A DNA stretch of 64,000 nt, taken from positions 191,001 to 255,000 of the forward strand of contig JAYKKI010000040.1 of the NCBI GenBank assembly GCA_039881145.1. The letters run 5' to 3'. The translations under genes were made by a program, and so were the position numbers. This DNA is from Druceiella hillmani. Lineage: Eukaryota; Arthropoda; Insecta; Lepidoptera; Hepialidae. The notes under the pieces were generated by a model, which was not told the origin of the DNA, searched no databases, and saw only the letters and a program-made list of their open reading frames with translations. Below, piece by piece: positions 36,650-47,601 of the stretch; positions within the stretch are counted from its first letter, which is position 1, and each line of letters starts with the position of its first letter.

Positions 36650-37770
36650 GTCTTTAATGCATTGTGTGTCTTTATTTTGATATTTAACGATAAAGTAAGA
36701 AGATATACAAATTTTACAATTTTAAGTTTCCGCGTCCGCTGGAAATACCTTATGGCAAATATTTTATTAATTTATATAAATATTTTATTACAATGCCAAT
36801 ATCATTCATCCAAAAAAGCAAGTTATTTAATTATATAGCATATTATTAAAAACTAGACCAGGCGGTGAGGATAATAACTTAATGTATAGAAAGTTAAAAT
36901 AAAACCGATGAAGAGCGTGTCAGGCTACGTACAAAGTAGTATTCACTAGTTTTCTAGATCGTTTTAAATTGTTAATACAATTTAACTGAAATAATTTTAT
37001 TTGAGAGTTCTACTCAAGTATTTAGAAAGTTCAGATTTTTAAAATGTTTAATACCCACCATTATCAATAGCAAAAACAGAAAAAGAAGGGAAAGAGATGT
37101 AAATACGTTTGATAGTCACGTTTAAACTGTAAGTAGGCACATAAATGCAAATACATTTGCGAGCATGTACGAATAGAAAGAGAAAGATAACAATATTATT
37201 ACTGTAATTAAAATAAAATACTAAAGTGAATCATTCGGTTAATACACAATAACATCGCAACTAAAAGAAATGAAAAAGAAAAATATTTTGTAATGCCAAT
37301 AGGTTATGACTAATTAAAGTATAAGAAAGTAGAAAGTAATAAAATTGCATGTATCTATTTAATATACCTAAATTAATATGTTTTTGAATCTAACTTAATT
37401 TGACTTTAACTTCGCGTTCAAATGACCATATTATTAAATTAATTATTATATCAACTTCATTAATTTAAATGTTACTGTATATTGTTTAAGTTTGATACCC
37501 GACTACGTTCTTTACATAAGAAAATGCAATCGGTTTAATGACTGAGGCGCTAACCTCTATGATTTTTTTTAAACGCGTTCGATTTACTCATTTTGGTGAC
37601 GAAGTTAGTTTAAGATTTTATCTAAAAAATCCAAATTTTTTGATGTTAACTTTTTATACTATTTTTTGTATTAATCCTTAATTGTTTACGTACATAAATT
37701 TTCTGGTTAATTAATGCGGTGTATATGACAAAACTACATTAAACAGTCAATTTAAAGAAAAAAAACTATT
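36650..37770 (+). repeat. Module 3 middle; donor of the inverted copy at 45.1-46.0 kb
   Basis: It aligns in part with module 2 (19985-20400, 22420-22500, 22930-23170). 36743-37560 also aligns with 45968-45130 in reverse orientation with few differences ('gtatattgtttaagtttga', 'gaagagcgtgtcagg'). Confidence 0.7.
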
Positions 37771-38028
37771 AAATGTTTAGTATGTTTAGCTGTTCTGATC
37801 AGGATGCGGTTTAAAGCATTGTATGTATATCAACGGATTTTAATTATTTCTTACGCTTCGTGGCGTGAAAAAGAGTGAAATTATTTTTCTAATAAATACA
37901 CACATGGTAAAACAAAATTAGGAATACGATAAAAGCACACCGCTATATGGAACACGTCCTCCCGTTGTTAAAAGTCAAACTTGCTAAGTTCGAAGTTATC
38001 ATAACAAGACTTTCAGGGCCGTTTACAC

Positions 38029-38290
38029 ATGGGACGCTTTCAGAGGGGCTCTTACATTAGTATCCTGCCTCTGTGGTATTTTCCGTTCATCGTACCTATC
38101 GCACGCAAACGGCTTTCCCTGCATACATTTTCTCATCGGAAGGGGCAATTAGGAGTCTTGAGTCGAAGTTTTCCTTCCACTGAGGTTCGATGTGTAAAGT
38201 TTATTCGTGACCTTATGCATCAAAAGTGTCATACTTTGTACTTTACAAGTTTCATTCACACGAGGCAGTTTTGATACCTTGAATGCGGAT
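38029..38290 (+). other. Conserved island V, module 3 copy
   Basis: From the shared ATG the plus strand is open for 81 codons (MGRFQRGSYISILPLWYFPF to the end FIHTRQF), longer than the other copies. The minus strand has a partial frame with stops. This is the best coding candidate in the window, but composition and a single open copy are thin support. No domain is recognised. Confidence 0.35.
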
Positions 38291-38339
38291 GTCGACACAA
38301 TGAATTTACTTTGAATGACTGATATTGACACGTTTTTAA

Positions 38340-39720
38340 CTTACGGGATTTTCTCCGAAAAAGTTTTAAATGAATAAATTGAGTATTTTAATTAAATATA
38401 TGTATTATATAATATCAATGAAACTATTAAATGAGACTAAAAATGGTACTTAATTTTAAAATATTACTAAACAAAATTGAGTTTCACAACATTCTGCACA
38501 AGCATTAAATGAAGCCGATTTGCGAAATTATTAAAAAATACATTAATTAATAAGAATTGAAGATTTTTGATGCCAATAATATTTTTAATTCACTAAAAAG
38601 CATGTAACTGTGGTTAGTATGCCAAGTAATAATAATAAACTAAGTGTATGTGATTTAAAAAAATTATAAACAAACAGAAATAAAAGAAAATTTGTTTAAA
38701 AATTGTCCTTAGAAATTTATTGTTTATGATTAAAATACTTTAACTATTAAAATAAGTAAATTCAAAACGGTTTTCATTTCCAAAACAAAGTTTTCTCCAC
38801 ATGATTATGTATTTAATAAAAATTAAAGCTTAAATAAAATTGACTCTAACGCGCCGAGTTAAATACGAAACATGCCTACTATTTTGCGTAATTTCAATGC
38901 GTCTCAATGTTTTATTAAGATTGTTTTTCCCTGCGGCTTAAAATTGCCAAATATATCTATATACATTCAAAAACGGTAAAATGCAGACAAAGTGCAAACG
39001 GGCAGATAAAAAGAAAAAAATATGATATCAATAACAATTCTCTGAAAAGGAACGGATATAAGAACTCCGCAATGGCATTTGAAAGTAGGCAAAACTAATA
39101 ACGAGCTATTCTAAAAGTTTATTAAACTTGACATTAAAAAGTTAACAATAATGCCAAGACATTGTTACTTGTAGTCAAAGGCAGCTTTTAATGACAACAT
39201 CAAATACTAGTCACATTTAAATGACATTGAGTTATCAGTTTCTACTTCATGAAAAGACTTAATGATCCAAAACCTTAAGATAACGACTTGTTCAACAATT
39301 GATTGCGCATGGAATTGAATTGTTAAGGAGACGTGTATTATCTTGATCTTGATCAAAACCTTCTTTAATAAATTGGCTTACTTTTCAGATTTTTGCAACA
39401 ATTTTTTGCGATGTTAATATTTCAGTTGAGTGGAAACGATTTTTTATTCATCCTCATTCTTTTCACTAAACCGCACTTCCGAGACTTCATTAAATATTAA
39501 GTATGTTTGAATATTTACAAACGGTTGTAGTAACCTGAACAGAGACAGTATTTTATGACAATTAAATCAACCCTCGTAAAGATCCATTCTCGTGTCAATG
39601 CGTTTGCATATCGACTGCCATTATACCTTTAATTTTGACTAGACAGGCAAAATTATCTCCATTTATTATTGATAAATGCAAGCCCCTGTGATGACCCCCT
39701 GATATGAATATGAATATCAA
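38340..39720 (+). repeat. Module 3, rear part
   Basis: 39040-39430 aligns with 24400-24830 and 39540-39720 aligns with 25560-25760. Between 38340 and 39030 the text is AT-rich with no partner. No gene is seen. Confidence 0.55.
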
Positions 39721-39789
39721 TCACACTAAATACTTTCAAATGCCATTGCGGAGTTCTTATATCCGTTCCTTTTCAGAGAATTGTTATTG
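39029..39789. repeat. Perfect 59-bp inverted repeat bracketing the end of module 3
   Basis: Arms are 39029-39087 and 39731-39789, identical when reversed ('aaggaacggatataagaac' against its complement). The left arm is the original, since module 2 has the same text at that place (24410). The right arm is the new copy and ends the module alignment, next to a TA array. Confidence 0.92.
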
Positions 39790-39792
39790 AGA

Positions 39793-39799
<7 letters not shown>

Positions 39800-39864
<65 letters not shown>

Positions 39865-39873
39865 TGTATATAT
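39800..39873. repeat. (TA)n microsatellite
   Basis: TA run with two TG interruptions, directly beyond the right arm of the 59-bp inverted repeat. Open frames reading YIYIYI on both strands are by-products. Confidence 0.95.
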
Positions 39874-40443
39874 TCAAAGGGACCTGATCTGTGTAACATG
39901 ATCGGTAAATATATGAAAAAAATAACCTCAAAATTCAAGATATCCGCAATACTTGTGTTATTCCAAACTTTACCTAATATAGTTTGTGACCAGAATATAA
40001 AACAGATGGAGAGTAGGTTTATGTGTACTCTTCACTCTTTCGGGATTTATTTCAATTTATATATATTACTTTGGATATCCGAAGCATGGTGAGTCTTAAG
40101 ATACACTGGTGTGTCTTAGCAGTCGTAACACAACCCAATATATTTTAACAGAGTCCAACTCAGCATAATCAGTAAATAAAAAATTCAAAATTCAAATTTA
40201 TTGTAAATAAGGAAAATATCGAATTAGTTAGAAAACGTACTGACAAATATACACATTTTGTTTTTATTATAAATACTGTAACGTTTTCTTGACTGTAAAA
40301 TTTTTCTCAAAATAGTTTAAAATAAAAAGAAAAATTGTAATTACTTTCTATGTCACGGCCTCATATTTTTGTATTTCTTTATACTTTAAAATATTTATAA
40401 GTTTTCGATTACCTGGTTTTTACTTATACTATAATATAAATTA
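39874..40443. other. Spacer beyond module 3
   Basis: No partner in the window. 40170-40215 ('aaattcaaaattcaaattta') resembles the ends of some insect elements, but no domain supports this. Confidence 0.4.
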
Positions 40444-41176
40444 TTGGGTTGGCTAAAATGGTTTTAACCCCGAGTTGCTGTCAAATATTTTTATTAAATA
40501 ATTTATATATTTCACTGAGTTTAATTTAAGTATACACCATTATTATTTGCTACTTGTCCCCATCTAGTTGGCAGTGACAAAATACCTTTCGTGTAAAATT
40601 CCGGTGACTTCGATTCAAAAAACAGTGTGAGGTCGTTTCGTAAACTCTTAGCTAATCGGCTCAATTGTTCACAATAAATATCTGCATTAACTTTGGACCC
40701 CTCTGGAAGCAACTCCCAATGAATAATGCCCTTAAAATTTCACCAGAAGCTGAGCATCACCTTTTTGGCACTTGTTTCAGGTTTGGGTACTGAAATTCCT
40801 GTTTCTCCGACACCCAGTCATTGAAGTTCGCATGTTTGGTTAACGTACGTAACGCACTTCTCATTACCAGTTACTAACTGATCCAGCCAATCGAAATTAC
40901 GTTTCATTGCCAATAACTGTTGACAAGTGTCAACTCTGTACTGAAGGTGATATGATGACAACTCGTGAGGTAACCCATACAGTATTTTGAAAATTTTCTC
41001 AATTCGTGCAAATGTGTTTTTATAGATCCATCATTGCAGTGCAACTCACCTGCGAATTGACGAGTCATCAGTCGAGGATCTTTCGCAGTTAGGTGACGTA
41101 ATGCGTAAACTTTCTAAATGTTTCGAAAACCTTTCTAGAAAAGTCCCAAAGTCGTGGCTTAAAACTTACTAGCCGA

Positions 41177-41180
<4 letters not shown>
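40444..41180 (-). mobile_element. Internally deleted mariner element with both inverted ends
   Basis: Ends match as inverted repeats: GGTTGGCTAAAATGGTTTTA (from 40447) against the reverse complement of the right end, GGTCGGCTAGTAAGTTTTA. The minus strand reads YRVDTCQQLLAMKRNFDWL, TGNEKCVTYVNQT, AKKVMLSFW, FKGIIHWELLPEGSKVN, DIYCEQLSRLAKSLR, then jumps to FFESKSPEFYTKGILSLP, the family's C-terminus. The segment with the second and third catalytic Asp is deleted, and the first (normally GDEKW) is Asn. Much of the N-terminal DNA-binding part is also lost. Total about 735 bp against about 1.3 kb for an intact mariner. It cannot move itself, though ends this well kept could once have been used in trans. 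Confidence 0.9.
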
Positions 41181-41266
<86 letters not shown>

Positions 41267-41276
41267 CATACATACA
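41179..41276. repeat. (TA)n microsatellite abutting the mariner end
   Basis: TA repeats with three short interruptions. Mariners insert at TA, so the element may have landed in this array, or the array may have grown from the duplicated TA. Confidence 0.95.
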
Positions 41277-41289
41277 TATGTATACACAT

Positions 41290-41730
41290 ACACACATCTA
41301 TATATAAATAAAATTGGCTGTCTGTATATTGAAGTAATTTAGAAAAAATAATTTAGGGGAACAAAATAAAAGTAATAGGACAAAAAATAGTGTTTTTGGA
41401 ATTGTCTGTTTATCTATTTGCCTGTTTGTTTGAATAAATATTTCGCAAAAACAATTGAACCCATGCTTGATAAGACGGACTGTTATGGAAAACATAGTGA
41501 CTTGGTGTATGATTAATTATGTGATAATTTGCTTATTTCATCGGAATAGGTTTATTCAATCATGAGATTTCGAATTTAATATTATCAAAACACTCCCGCG
41601 TTGTTATTACACAAATGTGTAATGTATTTACTCACATCAATGGAGTCACTATGTTGACTGGCACGGTCAGATGGGAAGTATTGTGTGAAGCGGGAGGGCT
41701 ATAATATATAATCTGAAAGGGAGCAGACGT
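41290..41730 (+). repeat. Dispersed repeat fragment
   Basis: It opens 'atctatatataaataaaattggctgtctg' style text and continues 'gtctgtttatctatttgcc'. This opening is common in lepidopteran genomes. The piece 'ataataggacaaaaaatagtgtttttgga' also resembles 42240-42290 and 5300, and 'ttacacaaatgtgtaatg' resembles 42550. The minus-strand open frame 41298-41495 is a shadow. Confidence 0.5.
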
Positions 41731-41734
41731 ATGA

Positions 41735-42190
41735 CTCAGACGTAACATAACCGAACTCTATTCAACATAAGTCAAAATAATCCGATTCAACCTAACCTAA
41801 ATTACCAAAACAAAACTCTAACCAATATAACCCACATAATCCCAACCTTACCCAATATAATTCAACATACCCAACCAAACATAAGCCAATAAAATCCAAT
41901 CCAACTATACATAACAAAACCTAACAAAATTCAGCTAACGCAACATAACGCAACTTAACTCAACTCAAACCAACATAATCTACTATAATCCGGTAATCTG
42001 GCATAACTTAATGTAACCCAGCAAAAACCAACATAACCCAAACCCAATCTAACATAACTCAGCATAACTCAGCGTAACCCCATATAACTCAACAAAATCT
42101 AACATAATCCAACCCAACGCTACATAACCCAAACTGAATCAAACTAACAAAACACAATCCAATTCAACCCAACATACAAATAATAAAACT
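41735..42190 (+). repeat. Degenerate AACATAACCC-like array, almost without G
   Basis: About 455 bases of loosely periodic 9-11-base units such as 'caacataaccca', 'caacctaacctaa' and 'cagcataactcag'. A and C dominate and G is rare on this strand. CCTAA, the complement of the insect telomere repeat TTAGG, appears only in places. It lies between two pieces of the same dispersed repeat, at the left edge of the second module series. Confidence 0.8.
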
Positions 42191-42199
42191 GTAGAATTG

Positions 42200-43060
42200 A
42201 CGTTTCCATGCATTTCCAAAAAAAATATTATAGGTTCAATAATAATAGTAATAGAACAAAAAAGTTGTTTTTGGAATGTTTGTCTCGTGTTTCTTTGTTT
42301 GAACACGCATCACGTAAAAACTATTGACTCCATTAACATGGAGTTTTTTGGAGAATATATGGGTTGACTTAAAATAATATTTCGTTTTATTTAATCGGAA
42401 ACGTTGCACTCAGTCCTAAGATATATAGGGATTTAACATTTTCAACATTTTCAAACCTTTATATTTAAATTCAATTGCATTGCATTTTTGCAACATGTCT
42501 ATGCATACACGCATGTCCATGCATACGAGTACATTCCATGGATAGTAATTACACAAAAGTATAATGTGTCTATGCACATCTATAGATGGCGATATTTATA
42601 ATTTAAATCGCGCAATGAAATTTTCCTCGCAGATGTGCATTGGCAAAGAAGTGTGACCAAAAAGGTAAGTACAGGGTAATGTGGAAGGAGTTAAGCAAGC
42701 AATCCGAATGCGGGCAGACGCATGAGGGCAGACGTCGTTGTTGACAGCATCACGCACAGGAAATGTTTTTGATAATGTATGTATTCGACATAAGCTTACT
42801 TTTTTAATTAATTTATTTATAATATGAATTTGTTAAAATATTTATAATAAGGTTTGGACGGTTTCCTATTCAGTGGGATAAATTTGGTAGTTACGCATTT
42901 GTTTTCTATAAATATACTCGTAATAAATCTGTGAAATTGGCCAGTTTGTACGTAGAACTACTTGAAATTGGCCAGTCGGTACTTAAGGCAAAACGATTTA
43001 GTTGAACACAAAAGTATAGTTTTAGAATTTTGGTCTGTTTATCTCTATTTATATTTGTTT
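42200..43060 (+). repeat. Left flank of module 1'
   Basis: 42600-42830 aligns with 2270-2460 and 42840-43060 aligns loosely with both flanks of the hAT insertion (2460-2586 and 5265-5440). 'gaaattggccagt' is duplicated at 42936 and 42964. No gene is seen. Confidence 0.6.
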
Positions 43061-43290
43061 GTGCATTTAAAGATAAATTGTTTACTGGAAAATTTTGTTG
43101 GGTTTGATATATGTTGGGTCTGCGCTATGTTTTATCGCAATTATTATGAAAACATGGCAACTCGATGTTTAAATAAAAATACACTTACTTAAAAAAAGTT
43201 TACTTTTATAATTATTGTAACCGATGGCTTTACGCATGTCAATATTTCAATTAATTGAAAAATATTTCTTTAAAGGCTGCAAAATGCTCA

Positions 43291-43324
43291 AACGAAGTCC
43301 ATGCGACTTCGTTGCATGGACTTC
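43291..43324. repeat. Nested palindrome
   Basis: Two overlapping inverted repeats: 43291-43299 with 43305-43313 (AACGAAGTC), and 43294-43304 with 43314-43324 (GAAGTCCATGC). The same bases pair in two alternative ways, as expected after two successive template switches. Confidence 0.8.
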
Positions 43325-43473
43325 ACATGGACATTCACAGCTGATTGTATAGAATTTCATCAAAATGTTATCAACGACTTAAATGTTATTTTTCAGTTAC
43401 AGTTTTTTAAGTATATGTAATAACTGATGACTGCGTGTATTAAAGTGTTTCTAATATTAAATTTAAAATATTG

Positions 43474-43477
<4 letters not shown>

Positions 43478-43527
<50 letters not shown>
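43478..43527. repeat. (AT)25 microsatellite
   Basis: Module 1 has only 'aaaatatacaaatataagtac' at this place (5590), so the array grew in this copy. Confidence 0.95.
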
Positions 43528-43529
<2 letters not shown>

Positions 43530-43789
43530 TATATTATAAAAAACAAAGAAACATTAATACGAAAAACAAAGTAATAGTAAAAGTTGTACTTAGGTACTGT
43601 AATGTATTTTCAATATTTCAATTAAGTTTTTTTCTTCTTATAATTTCAATTTCAAATAGATTTCTATGTGTACGGAAGACAGTTAATCTGATAAAATCAT
43701 TCCTTATATATAACAAGACTTCAAAGGTCAAGATATTTCCTATTATTAGATATATGGAACCTCTTATATGGCTTAGCAACTTTTTTCAC

Positions 43790-43990
43790 ATTTTCTGCTC
43801 ACGACGTTCATTATATTAAAGCTTTTGTTCGGTCAAGGGAAATCATATTCGATTGAGCCCCAACTTTCTTTGGTAGAATTTTCCTTTGAAATGTTAAAAT
43901 TGTTAGCTTTTGCTGTGCAGTTGGGAAAATTCTGCTTCGCTGGACTTTTAATAGCAGTAGTGGCCTGAAATAGACGTTAATTCAACATGC
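43790..43990 (-). other. Conserved island I, module 1' copy
   Basis: It keeps 'tctatttcag' on minus (43974-43965). One frame is open for about 42 codons after it (KSPAKQNFPNCTAKANNF, then KENSTKESWGSIEYDFP and stop). Module 1 has two TGA/TAG changes in this frame and module 3 one (TGA where Trp stands here). The shared final stop fits an old C-terminus, though this is inference. Confidence 0.35.
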
Positions 43991-45118
43991 ACTTATTTAC
44001 GGGCTTAATTTACTGCCTATCTTATATAATAACGTTTTAGGAAAGGATTCTATTTTATTAAATTTTTGGAAATTTAACAAAACATAATAATTAAGAAATG
44101 TAATACAGCTTATTTATATATGTCTCAGTTCATATGTATATTTTAGTATATCCAAGAATATGTGTGTGACGGTTATTTCAATTAAAAGAATTACATTTTG
44201 CGCATTACTAATTACGAATATCAATGTAACATTTATGTCATTCCGGGAATAATATCATACAAAATAAATGGACTTACATATCTTTAATTTTTGTTTTATT
44301 TATTTCACTCCTTCATTAATACACCTTTTCTAACAAGTTATACTTGCAGTAAATTCATCTGATAACTAGCTCCTATGCCCTACCGCGGTTAATGACCGCG
44401 TTTCGTTCGACATTGAGCATCAGGATCGGCAAATACTCTGGATGATCAGTAAATAAATAACTAAACCGGTTGCTCTGTATCCCGCACTATTTAAGCAGTA
44501 CTCTATGATTGTTATTTCTCCATTCCTATAAAATATGGAGTAGTAATAAATAGTATATACATTTTTTTAATATATGATATTTCTTAAATATAAAATACTT
44601 TTCGGATTTGGCAAGTGGTTCTAAATATTAGTGCAGACATTTTGCTTTATATATTATTAGTATAGATTTAAATAAGAACCCTGGTTGATTCACATATAAA
44701 TATACTTATTTCTGTACACGTTAAATTAAAAGATTATTGCACTAACAGGTTATTATGGGTCTCACCTTCAGAGCACCATAATATAAAGGAAAAAACAACA
44801 ATTAAAATTGTCGTGTTTCTAGATGATTTCGATTTATTGATCTTCCAGAGAAAAAATTGACTATTTTTAATAAACTGTAAATTTCTATGTGTCCATCCAT
44901 CGATAATTTGGCAGCCATGTTTCTTTGCAATATTCAATTATTTACCGACAAGATTTTTGAGACCTTTTTATCATAAAATTACCAGTTATTGGGTTACTAT
45001 CCGTAACCACTATGCATAAAGTAGAATTATAAATACGTAATGTGGCGTAAGGCAGTCTCGAGCACGACTATTTGATCTAACTATGGCTGCAATGGTGGCA
45101 GAGAACGAGACCGCCATA

Positions 45119-45968
45119 CATGAGGTTAGCGTTATAGGTTAGCGTCATTAAACCGATTGCATTTTTCTATATAAAGAACGCAGTCAGGTTTCAAACTTAA
45201 ACAATATACAGTAACATTTAAATTCAACACTAATGAAGTTGATATAATAATGAATTTAATAATATGGTCATTTGAACGAGAAGTTAAAGTTAAATTGGAT
45301 TAGATTCAAAAATATATTCATATATCTAATATTAAATAGATACGTGTAATTTAATTACTTTCTACTTTCATACTACTTTCTTATACTTCAATTACTCATA
45401 ACCTATTGGTATTACAAAATATTAAATTAAATATATTTTTCATCTCTTTTAATAGCGATGTTATTGTCTGTTAACCGAATTATTCGCTTTAGTATTTTCA
45501 TTTTAATTATAGTAATAATGTTTTTCTATTTCTTTTTCTATTCATACATGCTCGCAAATGTATTTGTATTTATATGCCTACTTACGTATTTATATCTCTT
45601 TCCCTTCTTTTTCAGTTTTTGCTATTGATAATGGTGGGTATTAAAAATCAAAAAGAATCTAAACATTCTAAACACTTGCGTAGAGCTATCAAATAAAATT
45701 ATTTCAATTAAATTGCATAAACAATTTAAAACGTTGTAGTAAACTGGTGAACCCTATTTTGTGTGTATCCTGACACGCTCTTCATCAGTTTTATTTTAAC
45801 TTTTTATACATTACGTTATTATCCTCACCCCCTGGTTCAGTTTTTAATAATATACTAAATAACTTAATAATGAACTTTTTGACTGAATGATATTGGCATT
45901 ATAACTAAATAATTGTATATAACAAATATCCAATTTAAAGTGTTTGTAAAAAACCATAAGGTATTTCC
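45119..45968 (-). repeat. Inverted copy of 36743-37560
   Basis: Reversed, this segment follows module 3 from 'gttagcgtcattaaaccgattgc' (against 37560-37525) to 'ccataaggtatttcc' (against 36743). It separates two tandem copies of module 1' text, and its right border shares 'aaggattct' with the place where the second copy starts. Confidence 0.85.
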
Positions 45969-46974
45969 AAGGATTCTATTTTATTACCTTTTTGTAAATT
46001 TAACAAAACATGACGATACACAAATGTAATACCCCTTATTTACATACAAGTCTCAGCTCATAGGTATATTTTAGTATATAGAATATGTTTGTGTCGGTTA
46101 TTATATTTAAAAGAAGTATATTTTACGTACTACTAATTACAAATATCAATATAACATTTATGTTATTCCGAGAATAATATCATACAAAAAATCTCTCCTT
46201 CGTTAATACATATTTTCTAACAAGGTATACTTGCAGTAAATTTCTGTAATAACTAACTCTTATCCCCTACCGCGGTTAATGAACCCGTTCCGTTCGCCAA
46301 TTGACATTGAGCATCAGGGTCGGGGAAATACTGTGGATGATCAGTAAATATGTAAATAATCTGGTTGCTTTGTATTCCGCACTATTTAAACAGTGGTCCA
46401 TGATTTCTATTATATTATTGTTATTTTTCCATTCCTATTAAGTATGGAGTAATAATATATAATATATAATTATTTTTAATATACGATCTTTCATAAATGT
46501 AAAATAATTTTCAGATTTCCACGTGGTTCTAGATATAAGTGCGAACAAACAAATAGATATTTTGCTTTATATATTGTTAGTATAGATTTAAATAAGAACC
46601 CTGATTGATTCACATACTAACATGCTTACTTCAGTACATGTTATATTAAAATATATTTCCACCAAAGGTGTTCAATTCGATCTCGCCACTTGTACACTGG
46701 GTCTCACCTTCAAAGCACCATATTATAAAGGAAAAACAACGATTAACAATTTCGATTTATTGATTTTCCGGAGAAAAAATTAACTATTTATAATCAATTG
46801 TCAATGTTTATATGTTCGGCCGTCGATAATTTAGCAGCCCGTTTCTTTGCGATATTCAATTACTATCTTTAATATATTCAATTCAATTCAATTACTGGTT
46901 ACTATCCGTAACCACTATGCATAAAGTAGAATTATAAATACATAATGCGGCGTAAGGAATTTTCGAGCACGACT

Positions 46975-47300
46975 ATTTGATGTAACTATGGCTGCAATGA
47001 TGGCAGAGAACGAGACCACCTCATCAACATCCCCAAGAAGGAGCCAGGTTACACCCGATAGTAACAATACAAGGCCACAGTTAGAGCAGATTACGTGTAC
47101 GCAGGGCTAGGAGCGATTGAGAGGAGGGCTCCTTTCTCCAAGGTTGCCGTACATGCAAATATGACAGTTACGATATGCAGGACAATATTCATTGTGGGAC
47201 AAGTAATTAATAAACCGGTTGATATAAACAATATGGTGCAAAGCCACAAGTACGCTCAAATCGTTTCACGAACTCCACTGCAGCTGCGTCCCTAATAAAG
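46975..47300 (+). other. Conserved island II, module 1' copy
   Basis: From ATG at 46988 the plus strand is open for 40 codons (MAAMMAENETTSSTSPRRSQ, then VTPDSNNTRPQLEQ). A second frame is open at 47095-47295 (MYAGLGAIERRAPFSKVAV, ending VSRTPLQLRP). Joining the two would need an intron or frameshift. No protein is recognised. Confidence 0.35.
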
Positions 47301-47497
47301 CCTACCCAATTTGTTTGGTAAATTGGTATGGAACATAAAATAAAAGCTGTAGGTGGATATAACATAAGATTGTATAAAGACGAAAATTTTAAAAGTATTT
47401 CCGTAACAAATTATAAACAGTCCCTCTCGAGGAAATCTAGAACACATTTTTATTAAAATGAATTACAAAAAATGAAAAACGTGATAAACGTGTGGCA

Positions 47498-47601
<104 letters not shown>

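Larger units (their letters stand above)
43070..45118 (+). repeat. Module 1', first copy
   Basis: It aligns with 5440-7240. It carries island I (43790-43990), the dispersed repeat (44364-44667) and the start of island II (45080-45110), where it breaks off into the inverted segment. Extra text at 43200-43440 holds the nested palindrome. Confidence 0.8.

Noticed and set aside
41735..42190. True telomere
   Set aside because: Units are irregular, CCTAA is only occasional, and unique and repeated sequence continues on both sides.
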